Assembly: GCF_000003605.2 (NCBI RefSeq)
Contig: NW_003138320.1
Location: forward strand, 39,572 to 103,571
Reading direction: 5' to 3'
Origin: Saccoglossus kowalevskii
Lineage: Eukaryota; Hemichordata; Enteropneusta; Harrimaniidae
DNA: 64,000 bases
Part shown: piece after piece, positions 54,529 through 64,000 of the stretch
Numbering within the stretch: the first letter of the stretch is position 1
How the letters are laid out: each line of letters opens with the position of its first letter
The notes under the pieces: model-generated
The model's input: only the letters and a program-made list of their open reading frames with translations
Database searches by the model: none
Told to the model about the DNA's origin: nothing
Program-made: the position numbers and the translations under genes

Positions 54529-54730
54529 CACTGTAAAATGCTTTATTTTAGCTGGAATTAATTTTTGCTGAAAAGACATTTTTGGCTGTTTTGTGTTCAG
54601 TTTGTTTTCACTCATTTTTGATGAGTTGAATGTAAAATAAAAGAGAAAAAAGGTATTTTCACTGATTTTATGTTTATTGTTTGATCTCTTCACTAAAAAA
54701 TAAATTCCTAATAAAAATAAAGAATTGTAC
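54529..54730. mobile_element. MITE, family D, diverged copy
   Basis: Left end ACTGTAAAATGCTTTATTTT then AGCTGGAATTAATTTTTGCT; right end AATAAATTCCTAATAAAAAT then AAAGAATTGTAC. Same layout and length (about 202 bp) as the 45489 copy, with more substitutions. Confidence 0.7.
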
Positions 54731-55799
54731 ATGCTGGAATGGCAAGGAAAACGAGCTGATTTTTTATCAGTGTTTATTTGAGGTTTTGAATTTTTATACA
54801 ATTCAGTTTAATATGCTTTCTTTGACAAATAAAATAATTGACATACAGTGTAGCTCACATGGATAAAACTATCGAGTATAGTCAGCAGTGCGGTGAACAC
54901 AATGTTATGAGTACTGCTTAGAGGAATCAACCATGCTGCGGTAGACATATCATTTATCTTGTCACTGATGAGTGTTGATCTTTCTAGCAAGCCCCTGAAA
55001 AACGTCTCCACCATTATCTCTTGAACATTCATCTATTACGAGCAACTACATGTATTTGTGGCACTAGAAACATGTACAGAACACTCTGCTTAAATGGAAA
55101 AGGGCAGTCGATTAGGATAACCTCTCATTAATGGTTGTAGTGATTTACAAAGATGCATTTATACATGGTTTGGCAGGAAGCCGACAATACTCAGGAAGAG
55201 TGGAGGGAGAGAGAGAGCAATAAGAGAAAGCAATTAAATGATAATTTTTCAGGATGGTGTATTTCTCAGTACGACACTGTTAGTAGCGAAAGGTTGTACA
55301 GGGTGTTCATTAATTCATAAAGTATATTATTATTTATACATGTATATACCCGGTATATATATTGTATATGTACTCCTTTTTAGTACCATCTTTCGCAAAT
55401 TTTCAAAACCTCATATTTTTTTTAAACCCACTTTGATATGTACATTTTAAAAGCTCTTGGTTCAAAAATTTCAAAATTCACACCCACCTACATGTGTATC
55501 AAAAACCAAAGTAATAAATCATGTGATCAGTAAACAAAGAAATGATATTTCTAGATAAAACTGATGTCAGCCTCAGAAAGTTGATCATGTGGGTAGAGGT
55601 AGCACATAACTCATCTACCAAAAATCCGTTCATGGCAAGTTGCCTTAAATAATGTGCGAGAATGAAATAATTTTTAAACTATAATTACTATATAATGTGA
55701 TAGTTTCAGTCATTTTATTTCAAGCCATAAATTGAAAACTTTAAACAAAAGGGGCAAGTACATGTAGTTAAAAACTCTATTGTGGACATCCAAGTTTAA

Positions 55800-56065
55800 A
55801 AGTTGTAGATAGTAACTAAACATCACAGATAACAACTAAAGTTATATTGATAATACAAAATAACTAAAAGTTGGTAAATCATTACTAAAAGTCATAGATA
55901 ATAACTAAAAGTTGTAGATAATAACTAAAAGTAGGTAGATAGTAAGTAAACATTCTAAATACTAACTAAAGTTAATACAACGTTACTAAAAGTTGGTAAA
56001 TAATTACTAAAAGTCATTCATACATGTACATGCAATGAATTGTTATTGACAAAAAGTTGTAGATA
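55800..56065. repeat. Degenerate ~20-bp tandem repeat
   Basis: Repeating AACTAAAAGTTGTAGATAAT with spacing of about 18-25 bp and many substitutions. An old, decayed array. Confidence 0.75.
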
Positions 56066-57769
56066 TGAACTGAAGAGTTTTCCCTGGATGGCAGAGGCAG
56101 GCTTATTAGCCATGTATTTTTGTTTATAATGACTAATTAAAATATTAGGGAAAACCGTGATACCTACTACATGTGGTTAAAAAAACAGATGATAACTATA
56201 AGTTGATGTTTATTGTCATTCATTGCCACTGAGCAGCATAAATGACCCATTTTAAGTAGGCACATGTACCTTCAGAGACTTCACCGATGTACTCAATACA
56301 CCCATCCACCGAGGACAATTTATTTTTCCTTCAATGTGATTTACAATGGCATTACAGGTGTGAAATTGAAATAGTGTTGGTCATGATTACGAGATGTTAC
56401 TAAAAATAGAACTGACAGAACGATAAAAGGTTGCTCAGTGTGTTAACAAGATTAAAGAACGTGAACAGATGATGGATTACTTCGTTCAGTGATTTGTTAT
56501 GAATCCTTAGAAAGCTTACCGCTTGAACAAATTAAGACATTGCAAAATTATTACGCACGAGACTATTCTACTTTTTGATAATGATCAGGGATTTTTTTAA
56601 ACAAGGAAACAGGGGCGCAGCGCCCTCATGCCATGGTCATGCACCCCCTTACCCTGGGGAGCAGATCCTCTGGCAACCATAAAATTCTGATTGACCAGGA
56701 ATCACATGTTGCCAAAGTCTTCAACTGTCACCTATCTGATTGTAATTTTGGCCCCAAGGAAGCCATAGAATGCTCAATTTTAACTTAGAATTATCAAAAA
56801 CTCCACACCCTGGTAGGGAGAACCCTATCTCCTCAACTTGGTGGCACTGCTAAATTGCAGTGCTCCATCTTGCAGGTTTTTTTTTTCTAGAAAAACCCTT
56901 GATGATTACTGTTTCGTTTGTCCAAATCAAAACACTCATAAATATTCTTGTGACTGTAAAGCTCAAATCAATGCTATTGGTAAATTGACACGTCAATCAT
57001 TAAATCATTTTGCGCATTTAATACATTTGTGTAAATTTGTCTAAAATTAACGTGAATCTGTTATAATAATTTAAAGTATATCCATTAACAGTTTAAACTG
57101 AAATTTTGACAAGCAGTGACCAATTAATTTGTCAAAAGTTACTATTCAATTTTCATCCTCATCATCTTGCCATGTCCCTTTTTATACATGCAATAACAAT
57201 ATTAACTGTCAACTATTTAAAAAAAAAATGAAACACATACAGACATACATCAGCCTAACGCTGTCCATTGAGCTTAGAAAAACAAACCATACTTCCTGTA
57301 AGAAACTTCCCACAGAAAAGAAAACAAAAAAAGAACTTGCTACAATTTAAATAGAAATGACCTGGACACAAGGGTCAGGAATACAGCTGTGTTCTTAACT
57401 ATACTTAACCATCTATTTTGAGTGGCATTCTCGCTAATTGTGTTAACTGTTTTTAACCTATCAAGGAAAGGTCATCCTTGGGTCAGTGCCAAGCTGCTGG
57501 AATTCCGCAAATCATGTTATACTAATTATTTTCTGGCACATGACCAAACAGACTGGATTAGTTGAATTCCAACTAAGCCTAGCATTGTACACAGATAATG
57601 TGTAATATAAGAACCATATGGCTTTGATTCTATACCCGCCAATTCCAATCACAATGATACAAACAGTTACAATATTTTCTAGGTGATACATTATTGTCCA
57701 GTTATAGTACCAACATATACCAATACTATTGTACTTGTGTATTTGATCATATTCTGACATAACAAAACA

Positions 57770-58262
57770 TTCTATTCAGATCCCGACATAAGATGCCATT
57801 TTATTCAGATTCTTGCATAAAGTGTTATTTTATTATTGTTATATTCAGATTCTGGCAGAACATACCATTATAATATTCATATTCTTACATAAAATATTGT
57901 TATCATAATATGGAATGAAATGCTATTTTATTCAGATTCTGGCATAAGACGCTATTTTATTATTTTATTCAGATTCTGGCATAAGACGTTATTTTAATAT
58001 TTTATGCAGATTCTGGCATAAGACGTTATTTTATTCAGATCCTGGCATAAGACGTTATTTTAATATTTTATTCAGATTCTGGCATAAGACGTTATTTTAT
58101 TCAGACTCTGGCGTAAGAAGTTATTTTATTCTGATTCTGGCATAAAACGTTTATTTTTTTTATTATTTTATTCAGATTCTGGCATAAACTTTTTCTTTTT
58201 TATTATTATTTTATTCAGATTCTGGCATAAAACGTTTTTTTTTATTATTTTATTTTATTAAT
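57770..58262. repeat. ~30-bp tandem repeat
   Basis: Repeats of TTCAGATTCTGGCATAAGAC followed by GTTATTTTATTA, with unit length varying through the T/A stretch. About fifteen units; the right side becomes T-rich. Confidence 0.85.
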
Positions 58263-58864
58263 CTTCCAGCATACATGTACATACATAAAGAGGTCAACAA
58301 ATAAGTCACTGGCCAAGATAGAATTCACTTACATATACGACTCTGTGCGAAACCTTGGAATACATGCATTAAAATGTCAAGATGGCCTTACTACAGTACT
58401 GACTTGTACACTGTGCATACAAATAGTTTTCAACTGGCAGTTTGCAAAAAAGACAGTCAGAAAAAGACAACAAAGTGCTGATACAAAAGTATTAGTGAAA
58501 AAATCATGATAGAGAGAAGACGTATCATTTGCAAAATTTCCAGGGCAGTACAAGCACAGTGTCAAAAACGTATTAAGTAGCAGTCCATCATTAAAAGTAG
58601 TTTTACTCAATTTCTATTCCCCAATGCCACCATATATCAATTAGATGAATAGACCCAATGGGAAGCCATTTCCACTCAATATTTGTTTCCATGTATACTA
58701 TGTATGTCCTTTATTTACACACAGCCTAGCAAAGACAGCTGACCAGATGCACAATTTTCTTTTCAGCAGATGTAATCTTAAATTCATGAAGACGTGAATA
58801 TCTTCACATTCAGTTTTACTACTTTCACTACACTGAAAAGATTAAATACAATTTTGACAGACGT

Positions 58865-59345
58865 GATGGATTTGGTGCCTATGGTACCCAGTTTATCTTC
58901 AATTGCAGCAATGAGTAGAGTTTGATACCCATTATATCCCAGTATATATTGTTACACTGTAACTACATGTATGATGGATTTGGTACCCATTGTACCCAGT
59001 TTAACTTCAAATGCAGCTATGAGTGGAGTTTGATACCCATTATATCCCAGTATATATTGTTACACTGTAACTACATGTATGATGGATTTGGTACCCCATT
59101 GTACCCAGTTTGTCTTCAATTGCAGCTATGAGTGGAGTTTGATACCCATTATATCCCAGTATATATTGTTACACTGTAACTACATGTATGATGGATTTGG
59201 TACCCATTGTACCCAGTTTGTCTTCAATTGCAGCTATGAGTGGAGTTTGATACCCATTATATCCCAGTATATATTGTTACACTGTAACTACATGTATGAT
59301 GGATTTGGTACCCATTGTACCCAGTTTAACTTCAAATGCAGCTAC
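58865..59345. repeat. ~109-bp tandem repeat, about 4.5 copies
   Basis: Units starting GATGGATTTGGTACCCATTG at 58973, 59081, 59190 and 59298 (108-109 bp apart), with a diverged copy before. Each contains TGATACCCATTATATCCCAG and ATTGTTACACTGTAACTACA, the latter partly palindromic (TTACACTGTAA). Confidence 0.93.
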
Positions 59346-60729
59346 AGTTGTATGAGTGCATCTACCATGATGGACCCAATACACACATTTAAATTTTCAT
59401 TTGTCAGCAATGGTGAATTTGTTGCCATTTAATTAGTATAGTACAAGTACAAGTACCGGGGTAAGTCTCCAACATCGATATATTGCATTTCTGTACTTGT
59501 CCACAGTTATAAACTGTAAAATGTGCAGTCAGAATGTTTTTATGATTTAACATTAATAATATGTTTCATTACAAACAGATCATGAATTCAGCTGTGTCTT
59601 GAGGGTTCTATTAACACTAATGGGCATTCAATAATTTCATTATCACGACTGCTGAAAATGAGGGATTTTAATTTTAATTATTCTCTCTATTACTGTGATC
59701 AATTAAGGGAATGTCTTAGAGGGAAATAAGAAAACTGCCAGAGTGATTGAAAACAGATATTAACACAATGTGGTATGGTGTCAGGAGAATTAAATAAGTG
59801 CAATTTATTCATAGGGAAATTACAGTGTGGCCTGAAGTGGTTCTGTGACCAGGTATACAATGTGGATATGTACAGTATATCGAAGAGAATAGCGTTAGAT
59901 TGATATGCTTAACGGGGAATGTGCAGTATAAAAGTGGAAATTAAAAACGGCATTGAATAGTATTAGTCAGGTATCCAAGGAGCTATTAGTAGTATTGGCT
60001 CAAATCTGATCAGCAGATTCTATTTTCTATGCATACTGTGTACACGTAATCCATCCTGCCCATCAAACATAAAATGAAAACACTTGATGGACGTCGTGCT
60101 TGTGACGTCAATGACAGTATAGTTTTAGGTTGCAAATACTATAGGGTCTGATGTAGCCTCAGCGATATCTTCTTTGCAACAAATTGACACAAAGCCTCCA
60201 GGTCTGATGTTAAAGTACCATATTAAATGGTAAGAGATTAAACATTTGACTGTAAGTCAATTTTGGTCACCTTTCATAAAATAAATAAAACTTAATTTTG
60301 TTATATTCTTGCAAACAAATATTATCAAAACCTATAGGCAATGGGAAATTATATGTATGGGCTGATAATAAAAAAAAATATAAACAAAATTCGGAAAGAG
60401 ATGCAAATTTCGACTGGAAAGTTAAGTGTACGAATGTAGTATGGATCATCCACCAGTGGCTTTTAGAGCTCTGTGCTGAATAGTGTTTGTCATCATTACA
60501 AGATCTCACAGAAAAATAAGACTCATGTAATCAAGATTTGGTGCATGTCATGGCTGTTCATACATTTAAACAAAAATGGAAATGAGCATAATTAAGATGC
60601 GAGATATTTATAAGTGAAGTTGCATGCTTGTATTGTACAGTCACACAACACAAATATTTTCAAAACCTTGTTAGGGAAGACATTTGCTATTACATTCGTA
60701 CATGTACAAGAGGTATGTGTGAGGCTCGA

Positions 60730-60866
60730 AATCGGTACTTTGCGCCAATGGACCGCGCTGGCGCATTTCCCAAAATAAGCATTGTGCGCCACCTCGTTGC
60801 ACCACCATTCTGCGCCGTATTCTGCGCCACTCATTCTGCGCCATCGAGAAAATTCATACTGTGTCC
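60730..60866. repeat. Dispersed repeat, copy 2
   Basis: Second copy of the 34904 repeat, containing several TTCTGCGCC/TTTGCGCC words spaced about 12-20 bp apart. The words look like a short internal tandem expansion of the element. Confidence 0.65.
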
Positions 60867-61364
60867 CAGAAGTTACGGCAATGATTATCAACGCAATCAG
60901 GATGGTTTTATGTGAAATACTGTCCATTTGTAGGGGCATCGAAAAGTACAAAATTATTGGAAACTAACAAATCATTCTGCTCTGGTCATTTAGTTGAGTA
61001 CGAACTATTTTTGTATTCAAGAACGCAATCTAGGTCAATTGTAACAAAGCTTAAACAATGTTTCCATTCTTAATCTATTAATTTTACAGTCCTTTTTTAT
61101 CAAAATTGCCCACTAGTTTGGCTGTCATTCTGCGGCATCAAAAAGCATTGTGATGTTGTTTTATATGACGCAATCTAGGTCTACCGTTACATAGTTGAAA
61201 CAATGTTTCACTTCATTGTACTCATTCCAAGGGCCACTTCTTTTGTATTTCATTACGGGATTTTATGAAGTTCCGATGCCAAAAAAATCCGACTCCACCA
61301 CACTTGCATGTCTTTGCACTGTCTCGTATTTTATAAAAACAGACGTGCTCATAGCTCATAGTCT

Positions 61365-61400
61365 TGCGAATTACAGTTGTGTGAACAACTGTAATTCGCA
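61365..61400. repeat. Perfect 16-bp inverted repeat with 4-base loop
   Basis: TGCGAATTACAGTTGT, GTGA, then ACAACTGTAATTCGCA. A perfect stem of 16 pairs. The flanks also resemble each other (GACGTGCTCATA before, CACGTCTTCATA after). Confidence 0.9.
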
Positions 61401-61813
61401 CGTCTTCATACTCATACATGTAGCCACGCGATGAGTGCAACCCAACAAAACAAGCAAAATTAAAATTCTCAAGATGGTAAATGTAATTGCTTTGTTAGTT
61501 ATTGATGTTGGTTTGCTTGTGAAGCTACAAACAAAATTGTAGCTCCCTGGTTTGCTACAATAAACATTGTTTTGAAACATTCCCGACGCATCCAGATTTC
61601 AAGTCGCCAAAGTTACTAACCACTTACGTTCACTTCATAGCAACAGTATTATTTGCGTTCAAAAAATGATTTCTTTATTCATGGAATGTACTATAAACTT
61701 TCAAATGCCGAAGTCAAAATAACATCGAATGTCACAAGCACTAATACATTTATGTGTTTACAAAAATGATGAGAAAGCAGTCATTTATAATAAAGGAAAC
61801 AAATTGAAAGTAT

Positions 61814-62007
61814 TTAACCTTTTCACCACCAGACTTTCTCGCCCAAATTTTTCTGCACTTTTTACTTATAGTCAATATTTCTGGAGATAAACTCTATTTT
61901 GGAGCCATTAGACAAAATTTTAGTCAATTTTCAGTTTTCACTCAAACAAAATGGGGCTATTTTGTGAATTTGTGATAAAACAAGGAAACTGGTGAAGAAA
62001 AGCTTAA
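61814..62007. mobile_element. TTAA-type MITE, family C
   Basis: Starts TTAACCTTTTCACCACCAG and ends CTGGTGAAGAAAAGCTTAA; 194 bp. The interior (TTTTGGAGCCATTAGACAAA) matches the 38373 copy in the same orientation. Confidence 0.82.
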
Positions 62008-64000
62008 GATGAGTAACTGGTATGCCTGCAGAATAATTTTTAGTTATGTACGAGACAACATTTAGTGAAATTTCACCGTTTTTTTTTTTTTTCTGGACAG
62101 AAAATCTCAGTGAAATTAAAGTATGAACATCTTAAAATTATCAATTCGTTGCAAAATAAAGTTCAAAAATGGAGCACTTAACACTTTATAAGTATATTTA
62201 TTGTCATAGATTTGAAATTGTGGAATAAAAGAGGCACATAAAAACACTTGTGGTTAATGTGTTTCAAGTATTACTGCATACCCTGGTGGCTGGATAATAC
62301 AAAATTAATCACAGCCTAATGGAAGTTTCTAATGAAAAATAAAAATGAATACAAAATTTCGGTATAGCCATTCCAGTTTTGAGAAAGGATATCAATTTTG
62401 AAATTGTGTACATTTTCAGCAGTGAAAATTAAGCGGCCTATAGTATACATTGTACAATAAGAAGAGAGATTGTGAAATATAGAATAAAACAAGGGAATAA
62501 TACACAAAAACTTGAATACAAAATCTCAGTACATGTACATGTACCTCAAATACAAACACGCATGTTTTTTGGAACGTTTTCATTTTGCTTCTTGCATTGC
62601 ATCATGGGAAAAGTTTGACATAGTGTCAAATGAATGATATTCTGAGAGTGTTTTATCAGGTACAAAATGTATCAACTTATTAGAGGTTTTCAAAAATAAG
62701 TTGAAATATTTGAGTGGGTGCAAATGATAATCTTATTCTCGAGTTCTATTCGATTTAGTCGCTAAAAATTGTAGCAAAAATAGGCTCACCGTAGTAATTA
62801 AGACATAATAATTATTAAGGTAATGGGCTGTGGGTGGAAAGAAAAATAAATGGGCATAATCTGAACTTGGTCCCAAATCTGAACAGACACATTATAAAAC
62901 AGAAAAATAACAGTTTATATATTAAGCAAATAGTTTTGGATTCTCGGTCGAGCGAGGGTAGTAGGAATCGTATTCATACCATTATGGTTATGTGATGAGA
63001 TTTAATATATTGGTCAACCAATACTAGATCAATTTTAATGAGTTGATGTGTTCCAATGCCGTGTAACAATAGAAAAATTAAGTTCAAATAGAGATGACAC
63101 ATTTAACATCAAAAAGACGTTGAAAACTGCATTTCTATAATATTAGTCAGTGAAAATACACAAATATGATAGCTGAACTGATGGTGCTTTGCATTTTTAT
63201 GGCATTCTGCACAAAACACTGTGTCGTTTGTACTGTAAAACACACAACTTGTTGACCCAGAGAGTTCTAAAGTCACATGGTTACTCGCTGTATTCGCGAT
63301 ACTGAGAATTGAAGAATGGTGAAACCTTGAAGCCGATTTTAATCCTCATATACCTCCCCATTATTACAGTGTCAAACTTAATTAGAGATGAACTAATGCC
63401 AAGTTCAAGATTGCTGATGTCATTATATTACTATTATTGATATTAAATCATATTCATTTTGTCATCCTTCATACCAGTATATGTATTCATATATTATAAC
63501 TCTGACCTCTCAGCTTGACTGAGAAATTGCACAGAGACTCCTTAACTTGATCACGAAATACAAAGTGAACACTCTTGGGGAAATAGATAATTCTTATCTC
63601 ATTTGACAAACCTTGTGCAAAAATTGATGGTTGATTTTCTCTTCTATATGCTATTGGATTTTCGCCTAATTCAAATGTATACATGTACATGTATGTCCTT
63701 TTCTAGATAACTATAGGTGTCCTTTGGAGAGGCATATACAATCCCTAATTTATAGAGTTTGCGTGTTCATTGTTTGTGCGCTTACACATATCGCATGACC
63801 TAAGGTCAACTAAGCGGAAGGTAGGACAGATTTTGAATGTTCCAAATGATCAGAGTCGCAGTACGCAGTAGTTGTAGGGATGAGGAATACTAAAGGAACT
63901 CCTTGCAAAACAAGCCATGCATGGCACAGTCCCCGTTAGTTATCAAATTTAAGATATATAGTTTTGTTTATAGTAATATAGCTGGAATATAACCATGTCA

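Larger units (their letters stand above)
40229..64000 (-). other. FBXO42: Repeat-rich non-coding DNA, probably FBXO42 intron
   Basis: The FBXO42 exon at 40228 starts in phase 1, so an upstream exon must exist. I looked on the - strand for the expected kelch-1 and F-box motifs and found none, so this whole stretch is probably one intron. Frames at 42442-42666, 54808-55032 and 60592-60951 show no family resemblance. Apart from the arrays and MITEs listed separately, the DNA is AT-rich and uninformative. The words TACATGTA and CATGTACATG recur very often. Confidence 0.55.

Noticed and set aside
59079-59432. 117-residue frame repeating YNYMYDGFG-like sequence
   Set aside because: Translation of the 109-bp tandem repeat.
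60592-60951. 119-residue - strand frame
   Set aside because: It overlaps the dispersed repeat shared with 34904 and has competing frames on the other strand; no family resemblance.

Overview
This is nuclear DNA from an animal, probably an invertebrate. The genes are split by GT-AG introns, the sequence is AT-rich, and introns and intergenic DNA are full of tandem repeats, short inverted-repeat transposons, a tRNA-derived SINE and a LINE remnant. Protein similarity and repeat style would suit a marine invertebrate such as a hemichordate, cephalochordate or mollusc, but the sequence alone does not settle which.

Two protein genes can be read with confidence, arranged tail to tail. On the + strand, 17 coding exons between 4769 and 23327 encode a class C GPCR of the GABA-B receptor family (704 residues visible; the N-terminus lies upstream of the recognised exons). 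It has most of a Venus-flytrap domain, seven membrane segments and an unusually short C-terminal tail. Its membrane part resembles the GB2 subunit, while its ligand pocket mixes GB1-like and GB2-like residues. On the - strand, five exons between 40228 and 32070 encode the kelch repeats and C-terminus of FBXO42 (617 residues visible). Its F-box exons were not found and probably lie beyond the right edge, which would make the intron to the right of 40228 longer than 23 kb.

Layout: 1-222 a 21-bp tandem array; 223-4768 unassigned upstream DNA; 4769-23327 the receptor gene, whose introns carry TTAA-bounded MITEs (two of them sharing one TTAA), a LINE remnant, a foldback element and a duplicated ~540-bp repeat around exon 5; 23328-32069 the receptor 3' end, intergenic DNA and the presumed FBXO42 3' UTR; 32070-40228 FBXO42 exons with a (CCA)n tract, a SINE, a MITE and an 80-bp satellite that touches a splice donor; 40229-64000 non-coding as far as can be seen, with a 41-bp satellite, a Helentron-like element with 157-bp internal repeats, 16-bp, 21-bp, ~30-bp and ~109-bp arrays and several MITEs.

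The most notable signals are: the 80-bp satellite in FBXO42, which appears to have grown from the exon-intron junction next to it; the receptor's mosaic pocket and clipped tail; two different MITEs joined at one TTAA; and a candidate GC-AG intron. No prokaryote-type system, CRISPR array or virus-derived element was recognised.
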